Source: Lolium rigidum
Taxonomy: Eukaryota; Streptophyta; Magnoliopsida; Poales; Poaceae
Direction of reading: 5' to 3'
Length of the DNA: 64,000 nucleotides
Assembly: GCF_022539505.1 (NCBI RefSeq)
Contig: NC_061510.1
Location: forward strand, 277,160,330 to 277,224,329
Part shown: positions 23,980 through 35,090 of the stretch, piece after piece
Position numbering within the stretch: the stretch's first letter is position 1
How the letters are laid out: each line of letters opens with the position of its first letter
Notes under the pieces: generated by a model
Databases searched by the model: none
Told to the model about the DNA's origin: nothing
The model's input: only the letters and a program-made list of their open reading frames with translations
Position numbers and translations under genes: made by a program

Positions 23980-24680
23980 ATGGGTCTCGCCATGTGTGCC
24001 GTGCCGCCGGTTCTGGCCATGGCTGGACAGCCAGCTGTGGCAACAGTCTCCGTCCCCATGACAAGATGCACCGTACTGCGCCGCCTCGAGCTCGCAGTAC
24101 GTGCTCGGCTGGAGCTTTTGCCTGGGCGGAGGCCGCGCTCAAGAGCTCGATCTCTCCCAGCTCCCAAAGATGCCCTCCGTCGTCAGAATCATCAAACAAG
24201 AAATCATCGCTGCCTCTACTGCTACCCATGACGCTGCTCGTCCTGGATGTCGTGGTCCTTCTCTTGGCGTAGACAGTCTTCGGGGCGCTCTATGGGCGGC
24301 GGTGCCGGCGGCGGTTTGCCGAGGAGGAAGCAAACACTAAGGTCTCCGGTGGACGCTGCGCCCCGGCGATGTGCGACGACCCCAGTTTTGACAAGTTTGG
24401 CGTCGTCAACATCCTCGCTGCTACCAGGCTCCCTCCTCTAGATGAACCCATTCAACATAGAATTAAAAGGTCGTGCTACCAATTGATACCATGGCGGGGC
24501 AGCTGCCGGCGGCAACAATCTGCGTTATGACAAGATGCACCTTCTCCATCGTGGCTTGTATGGAACTTTGACACTAAAGTCTGTTGTGGACGCTATGTCT
24601 GCCGGGAGTCGTCAACATCCTCACTAATCTTGCTCGCTGCCACCTGGCTCCCTCCTCGAGATGAACCCGTTGGTGCACCG
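23980..24680. other. GC-rich unidentified sequence with internal partial duplication
   Basis: Two imperfect copies of a mosaic segment lie here. ATGACAAGATGCACC-type sequence occurs near 24058 and again near 24526, and GTCGTCAACATCCTC followed by GGCTCCCTCCTC-AGATGAACCC occurs near 24405-24445 and again near 24607-24667. Open frames exist on both strands but none has a recognisable domain. In a Helitron this pattern suggests captured host gene fragments, which is an inference. I do not recognise the source gene. Confidence 0.45.
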
Positions 24681-24689
24681 TTCAAAGGT

Positions 24690-25750
24690 ACTCCAAGATG
24701 TTCTATGGTGCCGGACTGCCGGAGACGGGACAATGATTCTGGATCTTGCGATCTCCAGGTTAATTTGTCTGACGTAGACCATTAGATGACACAAGTCCAA
24801 AGCTGTTTGTAGCATTAGATGGCAATTCACTTTCATCCGGAGGTTTAGTAGTTGCAGCTTGATTGGCCGTAGAAGATGATCTACTGTATATTTAATCTAC
24901 ACATGTTGACAATTGCTTGGTGTAGAATGTAAGATAGGCTTATCTAGGTATTGAAAAATATGTGATATGTTCAAGGGTGTTTCGTTAGATGAATTGAAAG
25001 ATTGAAAGTTAACTGCACAAGCTCACTGCCATACAGTTTTAGCCTTGGCATGAGAAATCTCACATTGTTCTAAGAGCACATCAGTTAGATTTGTATCGTT
25101 TTGACTTTGTTAGCTGTTTTTGTTTGAATGTAGTTTTAAGAACTCCATGCACGCAGTGCATATATGATATGAACTTAGGCCTCATGATGATGATCACTGT
25201 GATTAATTCAGTTTATACAGTCACAAAGGATATATTTCTAACGGTTAATGAATCAGTATCCAGGACTCAGCTACTTAAGCTGAGAGGCGCCGAGCAAAGG
25301 GAAAGAAGACACGAACCAGAATTTCCAATGTACTATCGCGTCGTGCAACCTAATAAACGACTGGACAATAGCATATCTGTTAAATTGTTAGTAACGTTTC
25401 CTGTGTATATTGATACAGAAATAAAAACATATGTTTAAAACAATTTTGCTAATTCTAATTGTAGAGTTTTTTAAATCTTACATGACATTCAGAAGTGCCA
25501 ATCCCACGTCGGAATTCCTGTGATTCAACCAGCTGCTGGCGGTGGTTCGCCCCTATTATCGGATACGTACGGTAGAAATACATTAATAATAATAGATTAA
25601 TTTTTAAGTAGTATAGTGCATGACCATCTTTGAAGACAGCAACACACGTCAGGGTGGAGATTTCAGGTACACACATGTAATCATACATCAATGATCAATC
25701 TTATTGTGAATACCGTACGTAATGCCAAAAAAAATGACAGTTTATTATAC
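24690..25750. other. Helitron interior without recognised gene
   Basis: About 1 kb of AT-rich sequence. The frames at 25091-25438 (+) and 25455-25691 (-) show no family motif or codon pattern that would support a gene. Confidence 0.4.
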
Positions 25751-25751
25751 G

Positions 25752-26110
25752 CACTACAGGAATGGCGGCTACGCCGACGGCCACCACGTACGCCGAGGGC
25801 TTTTTATCGGGGCCGTCGGCGTATGGCCCGGCACGGCCAGCCGTCGAGGGCAGCCCTCGGCATATATTTGGCCCTAGGCGTAGACAGGGCTACGCCGACG
25901 GCCACCCTGGGCGTAGACTATTTTTCAAATTGTCTAATTTTGTAAAAATCATAACTAATTCATATGATGTCAGAAAAATGCGTATAAGGTATCAAAATGT
26001 TCAGAAAACAAATTTAACAAAGTTATATTTTGTTCGCGAGTTTGGATTACAACTTTGCTGCCGGCACATCAATGAAAGACCTCGCTCACTCCGCGAGCCA
26101 GGATCCCACT
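25752..26110 (+). mobile_element. Truncated CACTA-type end
   Basis: It begins CACTACAGGAAT, a CACTA-type terminus, followed by several subterminal TACGCCGACGGCC/GCCGTCGGCGTA units in both orientations up to about 25920, then AT-rich internal sequence. No matching right terminus was found before the Helitron end, so only one end is present. The right border is approximate. Confidence 0.65.
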
Positions 26111-26666
26111 GAGACCTCTTCGGTATCTAGGTATCATTTTCTTCAAAGATTCAGCTAATTAATGGCAAACAAATCATGTGGTAATGGTACATATGTGCAG
26201 TTGTTTCTCGCTCCTTCATTTTTTCTTTCATGTATTAGCGGGCTGGGAAAGGCAGTAGTAAGAATGGATTATTGTTCGTCTTCTAACTAGCAAGGCACAT
26301 CATAAATTAGTGGTCAAGCTGAAAGCTACTGTTATGTTGTTCTAAGTAGCTAAAAGGTAGATTCTTAAATTTATAGTTTCCTTAAACCAATGTTGATTAT
26401 TCACACATATTTGGTACATAAACCAATGTTGAAAAAGAAAAAATAACTCGACAATAGCTAATCAGAGAGTATAAATTCGAATGACTTTCTCAAAACCATA
26501 CTTTTTCCGCATAGCATAACATCATATATTTGTGAATGATCACAACTTCATTTATTATGTATTCAACGCACACTAGGATAAAATATTATATTCTAGAAGT
26601 TTTGGCAAAAATGGATGCAAACTGTTATCATGTTTACTGGTCTAAAATAGTATGCAAATATAATTA

Positions 26667-26760
26667 CTCCCTCCGGTCGTGTTTAACTGACGCCGGAAAC
26701 TTCCTATGTGCATGTAGGAGTCGCTACACTTCCGTGTTGATTAAACATGATCGAAGGTAG
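26667..26760. mobile_element. Stowaway-like MITE
   Basis: A 94-bp element with inverted ends (CTCCCTCCGGTCGTGTTTAA against the complement of TTAAACATGATCGAAGGTAG, a few mismatches) flanked by TA on both sides. The CTCCCTCC terminus and TA target site are those of Tc1/mariner-derived Stowaway MITEs of grasses. It is non-coding. Confidence 0.8.
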
Positions 26761-26933
26761 TAGATCATTCATAAAAAAATCTACATTTTTATTATTCTTA
26801 GAAACATCCTCATATACAAAACAGTCAAAGTTTCAAGTTTTTAAAAAATGTATACATGTCTAAAATACCATGTAGCTCACATTGTAAGAGGAAAATTGAA
26901 AAAATGCATGGTATTGCTACCCTAAAGAGGGAT

Positions 26934-26964
26934 GCCCTCGCAATTGCGAGGGCCACTGTGCTAG
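26934..26964 (+). other. Helitron 3' terminus: palindrome and CTAG
   Basis: GCCCTCGCAATTGCGAGGGC is a perfect 20-bp palindrome able to form a hairpin. It is followed by seven bases and CTAG, then the host T. In Helitrons this hairpin acts as the transposition stop signal. Confidence 0.92.
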
Positions 26965-29032
26965 TTTGTTCTAATAATACAATCATAAGGTAACTTCATT
27001 CTCTTTCTAGGAAAGTGTTCTATACCTTTCTTAAGAGAAAATTGATATTTAATATTACCTTCCTTCATATCAATGGTAGCACCAACAGTTCGAAGAAAAG
27101 GTCTTCCCAATATAATGGGACAAGATGCATTGCATTCAATATCCAAGACAACAAAATCAACGGGAACAAGGTTATTGTTAACCATAATGCGAACATTATC
27201 AATCCTCCCCAAAGGTTTCTTTATAGCATGATCAGCAAGATTAACATCCAAATAACAGTTTTTCAATGGTGGCAAGTCAAGCATATCATAGATTTTCTTA
27301 GGCATAACAGAAATACTTGCACCAAGATCACATATAGCATTACAATCAAAATCATTGACCCTCATCTTAATGATGGGCTCCCAACCATCTTCTAACTTCC
27401 TAGGAATAGAAGTTTCAAGTTTAAGTTTCTCCTCTCTAGCTTTTATGAGAGCATTTGTAATATGTTTTGTAAAGGCCAAACTTATAGCACTAGCATTGGG
27501 ACTTTTAGCAAATTTTTGTAAGAACTTTATAACTTCTGAGATGTGACAATCATCAAAATCTAAACCATTATGATCTACAACAATGGGATCATTGTCTCCA
27601 ACATTTTGAAAAATTTCAGCAGTTTTATCACAAACAGTTTCAGCAGTTTTAGCAGTTTCAGGCAATTTTGCACGCTTTGCACTAGGAGTAGAAACATTGC
27701 TAACACCAATTATTTTACCATTGATAGTAGGGGGTGTAGCAACATGTGAAGCATTAACATTACTAGCGGTGGTAATAGTCCAAACTTTAGCTACATTATT
27801 CTCTTTAGCTAGTTTTTCGTTTTCTTCTCTTTCCCACCTAGCATGCAATTCATCCATCAATCTAATATTCTCATTAATTCGAACTTGGATGGCGTTTGCT
27901 GTAGTAACAATTTTATTATCATTAGGCATAACTTTCAATTTTAAAAGATCAACATCAGAGACAAAACTATCAACCTTAGAAGCAAGAATATCAATTTTAT
28001 CAAACTTTTCTTCAACAGATTTGTTAAAAGCAGTTTGTGTACTAATAAATTCTTTAAGCATGGCTTCAAGACCAGGGGTACACTCCTATTATTGTTGTAA
28101 GAATTCCCATACGAATTACCATAACCATTACCATTAGCAGAAGGATATGGCCTATAGTTGTTACCGGAATTATTCCTATAAGCATTGTTGTTGAAATTAT
28201 TACTTTTAATGAAGTTCACATCAACATGTTCTTCTTGGGCAACCAATGAAGCTAAAGGAACATTATTAGGATCAACATTAGATCTACCATTCACAAGCAT
28301 AGACATAATCACATCAATCTTATCACTCAAGGAGGAGGTTTCTTCAACGGAATTTACCTTCTTACCTTGTGGAGCCCTTTCGGTGTGCCATTCGGAGTAA
28401 TTTATCATCATATTATCAAGAAGCTTTGTTGCCGCCCCCAAAGTGATGGACATAAAGGTACCTCCAGCAGCTGAATCCAATAGGTTCCGCGAAGAAAAAT
28501 TCAATCCTGCATAAACGGTTTGGATGATCATCCAAGTAGTCAGTCCATGGGTAGGGCAATTCTTCACCAAAGATTTCATTCTCTCCCATGCTTGAGCAAC
28601 ATGTTCATTATCCAATTGCTTAAAATTCATTATGCTACTTCTCAAAGATATAATTTTAGCGGGAGGATAATATCTACCAATAAAAGCATCCTTACATTTG
28701 GTCCATGAATCAATACTATTCTTAGGCAGAGATAGCAACCAATCTTTAGCTCTTACTCTTAAGGAGAAAGGAAACAATTTTAATTTTATAATGTCACCAT
28801 CTATATCCTTATACTTTTGCATTTCACAAAGTTCAACAAAATTATTAAGATGGATAGCAGCATCATCAGAACTAACACTAGAAAATTGCTCTCTCATAAC
28901 AAGATTTAGTAAAGCAGGTTTAATTTCAAAAAATTCTGCTGTAGTAGCAGGTGGAGCAATAGGTGTGCATAGGAAATCATTATTATTTTTGCTAGTGAAG
29001 TCACACAACTTAGTATTTTCAGCAGTACTCAT
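26965..29032 (-). pseudogene. Element D gag plus protease-like frame
   Basis: The start ATG is at 29032-29030 in the same context as siblings. Residues about 90-200 are the gag region (RAKDWLLSLPKNSIDSW, AFIGRYYPPAKII, AWERMKSLVKNCPTHG, SEWHTERAPQGKK). An Asn-rich segment follows. A frameshift near 28070-28080 (siblings read RNTPPGLEAM) splits it into two long frames (27941-29032 and 26961-28061). The second has the coiled-coil region and then DLGASISVMPKK and ILGRPFLRTVG of the protease-like domain. The last visible codons run into the Helitron end, whose CTAG provides a TAG stop. It is the least damaged minus-strand gag in the window. Confidence 0.87.
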
Positions 29033-29255
29033 TTTAGCAGTAGTAAATAAAGCAAACTAAATAAAGTAAATGCAAGTAACTAATTTTTTGTGTTTTTAAT
29101 ATAGAGAACAAGACAGTAAATAAATTAAATCTAGCAACTAATTTTTTTTGTATTTTTGATATAAGAGCAAACAAAGCAGTAAATAAAATAAAGCAAGACA
29201 AAAACAAAGTAAAGAGATTGGATGTGGGAGACTCCCCTTGCAGCGTGTCTTGATC

Positions 29256-29273
29256 TCCCCGGCAACGGCGCCA
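29256..29273 (-). other. Element D primer binding site (tRNA-Asp)
   Basis: The minus strand reads TGGCGCCGTTGCCGGGGA, identical to elements A and B, 11 bases from the LTR that starts at 29285. Confidence 0.92.
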
Positions 29274-29284
29274 GAAAACTATCT

Positions 29285-30454
29285 TGATGGCGTGTAAGAC
29301 ACACGTCCGTTGGGAACCCCAAGAGGAAGGTGTGATGTGTACAGCAATAAGTTTTCCCTCAGTAAGAAACCAAGGTTATCGAACCAGTAAGAGTCAAGGA
29401 ACACGTGAAGGTTGTTGGTGGCGGAGTGTAGTGCGGCTCAACACCAGGGATTCCGGCGCCAACGTGGAACCTGCACAACACAATCAAAGTACTTTGCCCC
29501 AACGTAACGAGTGAGGTTGTCAATCTCACCGGCTTGCTCGGAAACAAAGGATTAGATGTATAGTGTGGAAGATGATGTTTGTTTGCGAAGAACAGTAAAG
29601 AACAAGTATTGCGATAGATTGTATTTCAGATGTAAAGAATGGACCGGGGTCCACGAGTTCACTAGTGGTGTCTCTCCCATAAGATAAATAGCATGTTGGG
29701 TGAACAAATTACGGTTGGGCAATTGACAAATAAAGAAGGCATAACAATGCACATACATATATCATGATGAGTACTATGAGATCTAATCGGGGCATTACGA
29801 CAAAGTACATAGACCGCTATCCGAGCATGCATCTATGCCTAAAAAGTCCACCTTCGGAGTTATCATCCGAACCCCTTCCAGTATTAAGTTGCAAACAACA
29901 GACATTTGCATTAAGTATGGTGCGTAATGTAATCAACACAAATATCCTTAGACAAAGCATTGATGTTTTATCCCTAGTGGCAACAACACATCCACAACCT
30001 TAGAACTGTCTGTCACTGTCCCAGATTCAATGGAGGCATGAACCCACTATCGAGCATAAATAATCCCTCTTGGAGTTACAAGTATCAACTTGGCCAGAGC
30101 CTCTACTAGCAACGGAGAGCATGCAAGAACATAAACAACACATATGATAGATTGATAATCAACTTGACATAGTATTCCATATTCATCGGATCCCAACAAA
30201 CACAACATGTAGCATTACAAATAGATGATCTTGATCATGATAGGCAGCTCACAAGATCTAACATGATAGCACAATGAGGAGAAGACAACCATCTAGCTAC
30301 TGCTATGGACCCATAGTCCAGGGGTGAACTACTCACACATCAATCTGGAGGCGATCATGGCGATGAAGAGCCCTCCGGGAGATGACCCCTCTCCGGCAGG
30401 GTGCCGGAGGCGATCTCCTGAATCCCCCGAGATGGGATTGGCGACGGCAGCGTC
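29285..30454 (-). repeat. Element D LTR (right copy), truncated by element E
   Basis: It matches 17098-18700 from its TGATGGCGTGTAAGAC end up to GGCGACGGCAGCGTC, where element E starts. The remaining roughly 430 bp of this LTR should follow element E but are not found after the gap. Confidence 0.88.
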
Positions 30455-31204
30455 TGATGCGTGTAGTTGACACGTCCGTTGGGAACCCCAAGAGGAAGGT
30501 GTGATGCGCACAGCGGCAAGTTTCCCTCAGTAAGAAACCAAGGTTTAATCGAACCAGTAGGAGTCAAGAAGTACGTTGAAGGTTGATGGCGGCGGGATGT
30601 AGTGCGGCGCAACACCAGAGATTCCGGCGCCAACGTGGAACCTGCACAACACAACCAAAGTATTTTGCCCCAACGAAATAGTGAGGTTGTCAATCTCACC
30701 GGCTTGTCTGTAACAAAGGATTAGATGTATAGTGTGGATGATGATTGTTTGCAAGAACAAGTAAAGAACAATAGCAGCAGATTTGTATTTCGGATGTAAA
30801 GAATGGACCGGGGTCCACGAGTTCACTAGAGGTGTCTCTCCCATAAGATAAATAGCATGTTGGGTGAACAAATTACGGTCGGGCAATTGACAAATAGAGA
30901 GGGCATAACAATGCACATACATGATATGATGAGTATTGTGAGATTTAATTGGGCATTACGACAAAGTACATAGACCGCTATCCAGCATGCATCTATGCCT
31001 AAAAAGTCCACCTTCGAGGTTATCATCCGAACCCCTTCCAGTATTAAGTTGCAAAACAACGAGACAATTGCATTAAGTATGGTGCGTAATGTAATCAATA
31101 ACTACATCCTCGGACATAGCATCAATGTTTTATCCCTAGTGGCAACAGCACATCCACAACCTTAGAACTTTCTGTCACTGTCCCAGATTTAATGGAGGCA
31201 TGAA
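30455..31204 (-). repeat. Element E LTR, part 1
   Basis: It begins TGATGCGTGTAGTTGACACG, the same subtype as element F, and is interrupted at 31204 by F, which duplicated ATGAA. The LTR resumes at 39271. Confidence 0.88.
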
Positions 31205-32793
31205 TGATACGTCTCCAACGTATCGATAAGTTCTTATGTTCCATGCCACATTATTGATGATATCTACATGTTTCATGCACACTTTATGTCATATTCGTGC
31301 ATTTTCTGGAACTAACCTATTAACAAGATGCCGAAGAGCCAGTTGTTGTTTTATGCTGTTTTTGGTTTCAGAAATCCTAGTAACGAAATATTCTCGGAAT
31401 TGGACGAAATCAACGCCCAGGGTCCTATTTTGCCACGAAGCTTCCAGAAGACCGAAGGAGAGTCGAAGTGCGGCCACGAGGTGGCGACACACCAGGGCGG
31501 CGCGGCCTGGGCCCTGGCCGCGCCGGCCTGTGGTGTGGGCCCCTCGTGCCGCCTCTTTACCTGCCCTTCCGCCTACAAATAGCCTCCGTCGCGAAACCCC
31601 CAGTACCGAGAGCCACGATACGGAAAACCTTACGAGACGCCGCCAATCCCATCTCGGGGGATTCTGGAGATCTCCTCCGGCACCCTGCCGGAGAGGGGAT
31701 TCATCTCCCGGAGGACTCTTCACCGCCATGGTCGCCTCCGGAGTGATGAGTGAGTAGTTCACCCCTGGACTATGGGTCCATAGCAGTAGCTAGATGGTTG
31801 TCTTCTCCTCATTGTGCTTCATTGTTGGATCTTGTGAGCTGCCTAACATGATCAAGATCATCTATCTGTAATGCTATATGTTGTGTTTGTCGGGATCCGA
31901 TGGATAGAGAATACTATGTTATGTTAATTATCAAGTTATTACCTATGTGTTGTTTAAGATCTTGCATGCTCTCCGTTATTAGTAGAGGCTATGGCCAAGT
32001 TTTCGCTATTAACTCCAAGAGGGAGTATTTATGCTCGATAGTGGGTTCATGTCTCCGTGAATCTGGAGGAGTGACAAGAACCTCTAAGGTTATGGATGTG
32101 CTGTTGCCACTAGGGATAAAACATTGATGCTATGTCCGAGGATGTAGTTATTGATTACATTACGCGCAATACTTAATGCAATTGTCTCGTTGTTAGCAAC
32201 TTAATATCGGAGGGGGTTCGGACGATAACTCTGAAGGTGGACTTTTAGGCATAGATGCATGCTTGGATGGCGGTCTATGTACTTTGTCGTAATGCCCAAT
32301 TAAATCTCACTATATTTATCATGACATGTATGTGCATTGTTATGCCCTCTCTATTTGTCAATTGCCCGACTGTAATTTGTTCACCCAACATGCTTTTATC
32401 TTATGGGAGAGACACGTCTAGTGAACTGTGGACCCCGGTCCATTCTTTTATACTGAAATACAAAATCTGCTGCAATACTTGTTTTTTACTGTTCTTGCAA
32501 ACAATCATCTTCCACACAATACGGTTAATCCTTTGTTACAGCAAGCCGGTGAGATTGACAACCTCACTATTTCGTTGGGGCAAAGTACTTTGGTTGTGTT
32601 GTGCAGGTTCCACGTTGGCGCCGGAATCTCCGGTGTTGCGCCGCACTACATCCCGCCGCCATCAACCTTCAACGTGCTTCTTGACTCCTACTCGGTTCGA
32701 TTAAACCTTGGTTTCTTATCGAGGAAACTTGCCGCTGTGCGCATCACACCTTCCTCTTGGGGTTCCCAACGGACGAGTCAACTACACGCATCA
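31205..32793 (+). repeat. Element F 5' LTR
   Basis: 1589 bp, TGATACGTCTCCAACG to CTACACGCATCA. CTACAAATAG near 31579-31590, just downstream of a GC-rich block, is a candidate TATA box. The LTR end is followed by the primer site. Confidence 0.94.
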
Positions 32794-32803
32794 AGCAAAT
32801 TTC

Positions 32804-32821
32804 TGGCGCGGTTGCCGGGGA
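32804..32821 (+). other. Element F primer binding site with one substitution
   Basis: It reads TGGCGCGGTTGCCGGGGA, one base different (C to G at the seventh position) from the tRNA-Asp complement found in A, B, D, J and K. Confidence 0.88.
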
Positions 32822-32997
32822 GATCAAGACACGCTGCAAGGGGAGTCTCCACTTCCCAATCTCTTTACTTTGTTTTTGTCTTGCTTTATTTTATTTACTA
32901 CTTTGTTTGCTATATCAAAAACACAAAAAAATTAGTTACTTGCATTTATTTTATCTAGTTTGTTTTATTTACTACTGCTACCACCCCTGAAAATACT

Positions 32998-35090
32998 ATG
33001 TTGTGTGACTTCACAACCACAAATAATAATGATTTCCTATGCACACCTATTGCTCCACCTGCTACTACAGCGGAATTCTTTGAAATTAAACCTGCTTTAC
33101 TGAATCTTGTTATGCGAGAGCAATTTTCTGGTGTTAGTTCTGATGATGCTGCTGCCCATCTCAATAATTTTGTTGAATTGTGTGAAATGCAAAATTATAA
33201 GGATGTAGATGGTGATATTATTAAATTGAAATTGTTTCCTTTCTCATTAAGAGGAAGAGCTAAAGATTGGTTGCTATCTCTTCCTAAGAATAGTATTGAT
33301 TCCTGGACTAAATGCAAGGATGCTTTTATTGGTAGATATTATCCCCCTGCTAAAATTATATCTTTGAGGAGTAGCATAATGAATTTTAAACAATTGGATA
33401 ATGAACATGTTGCTCAAGCTTGGGAAAGAATGAAATCTTTGGTTAAAAATTGCCCAACCCATGGATCGACTACTTGGATGATCATCCAAACCTTCTATGC
33501 AGGACTAAATTTTTCTTCGCGGAATTTATTGGATTCAGCTGCTGGAGGTACCTTTATGTCCATCACTCTTGGTGAAGCAACAAAGCTCCTTGATAATATG
33601 ATGGTTAATTACTCTGAATGGCACACGGAAAGAGCTCCACAAGGTAAGAAGGTAAATTCTGTTGAAGAATCCTCTTCCTTGAATGATAAGATTGATGATA
33701 TTATGTCTATGCTTGTGAATGATAGGACTAATGTTGATCCTAATAATGTTCCGTTAGCTTCATTGGTTGCCCAAGAAGAACATGTTGATGTAAACTTCAT
33801 TAAAAATAATAATTTTAACAACAATGCTTATCGGAACAACTCTAGTAATAACTATAGGCCATATCCTTATAATAATGGTAACGGTTATGCTAATTCTTAT
33901 GGGAATTCTTACAACAATAATAGGAATACACCCCCTGGACTTGAAGCTATGCTTAAAGAATTTATTAGTACACAAACTGCCTTTAACAAATCTGTTGAGG
34001 AAAAGCTCAATAAAATTGATATTCTCGCTTCTAAGGTTGATAGTCTTGCCTCTGATGTTGATCTTTTGAAATCGAAAGTTATGCCTAATAGGGATATTGA
34101 AAATAAAATTGTTACTACAGCAAATGCCATGCAAGTTAGAATTAATGAGAATATAAGATTAATGGCTGAATTGCGTGCTAGGTGGGATAGAGAAGAAAAT
34201 GAAAAACTAGCTAAAGAGAATAATGTAGCTAAAGTTTGGACTATTACCACCACTAGCAATGCTAATGATTCACATGTTGCTGCACCTCCTACTATTAATG
34301 GTAAAATAATTGCTGTTGGCAATGTTTCTACTCCTAGTGCAAAGCGCGCAAAATTACCTGAAGCTGCTAAAACTGCTGAAACTGCCTGTGATAAAACTGC
34401 TGAAATTTTTTCCAACCTTGGGGATGATAATCCCATTGCTTTAGATTGTAATGATTTAGATTTTGATGATTGCCACATCTCTGAAGTTATAAAGTTCTTA
34501 CAAAAACTTGCTAAGAGTCCCAATGCTAGCGCTGTAAACTTGGCTTTCACAAAACATATTACAAATGCTCTCATAAAAGCTAGAGAAGAGAAACTAAAAC
34601 TTGAAACTTCTATTCCTAGAAAGCTAGAGGATGGTTGGGAGCCCATCATTAAAATGAGGGTCAATGATTTTGATTGTAATGCTTTATGTGATCTTGGTGC
34701 AAGTATTTCGTTATGCCTAAAAAGTCTATGATATGCTTGACTTGCCACCATTGAAAAATTGTTATCTGGATGTTAATCTCGCTCGATAATGCTAAAAAGA
34801 AACCTTTGGGGAGAGTTGATAATGTTCATATTATGGTTAACAATAACCTTGTCCCTGTTGATTTTGTTGTCTTGGATATTGAATGCAATGCATCTTGCCC
34901 CATTATATTGGGAAGACCTTTTCTTCGAACCGTTGGTGCTACTATTGATATGAAGGAAGGTAATATTAAATATCAATTTACTCTCAAGAAAGGTATGGAA
35001 CACTTCCCTAGAAAGAGAATGAAGTTACCTTATGATTCTATTATTAGAACAAATTATGATGTTGATGCTTCATCTCTCGATAACACTTGA
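32998..35090 (+). pseudogene. Element F gag plus protease-like frame
   Basis: The longest open frame in the window (577 codons, 32998-34731) plus a continuation at 34770-35090. Gag motifs lie at residues about 80-180 (RAKDWLLSLPKNSIDSW, GRYYPPAKIISL, MKSLVKNCPTHGSTTW), an Asn/Tyr-rich stretch near 260-310, and a predicted coiled coil near 315-370. The protease-like DLGAS motif is at the end, just before a frame break at 34709-34710 where siblings have CTG. A second break lies at 34782-34785. The sibling start codon is lost by a small deletion, so 32998 is only the first remaining ATG. The product would form particles; without pol it needs a helper. Confidence 0.9.

Larger units (their letters stand above)
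21345..26964 (+). mobile_element. Non-autonomous Helitron carrying other elements and captured sequence
   Basis: A 5620-bp insert with Helitron hallmarks. It starts with TC (TCTATTATATACTAAAAGC), ends CTAG, has a 20-bp perfect palindrome seven bases before CTAG, makes no target duplication, and sits exactly between A and T of the host (compare CATCATAATTTGTTC in element A). No Rep/helicase frame is present, so it is non-autonomous. Inside lie a PIF/Harbinger element, a partial CACTA end, a Stowaway MITE and GC-rich sequence with an internal partial duplication. Whether these were captured or inserted later cannot be decided from this sequence. Confidence 0.92.
17098..30454 (-). mobile_element. 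Element D: Athila-like non-autonomous retrotransposon, interrupted
   Basis: A minus-strand element with a complete LTR (17098-18700), the family 3' domain, gag and protease-like frame, tRNA-Asp primer site and a second LTR (from 29285) truncated at 30454 by element E. The left target copy would be GGGTC (17093-17097); the right one is not visible because the LTR does not resume after the gap. A Helitron sits in the C-terminal end of gag (21345-26964). No RT or integrase is present. Confidence 0.9.

Noticed and set aside
33909..34751. 280-codon open frame on the minus strand inside the gag of element F
   Set aside because: It is the antisense shadow of gag; matching antisense frames occur opposite the gag of A (5716-6285) and D (27697-28137) because the sense protein is conserved. 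No independent domain was seen.
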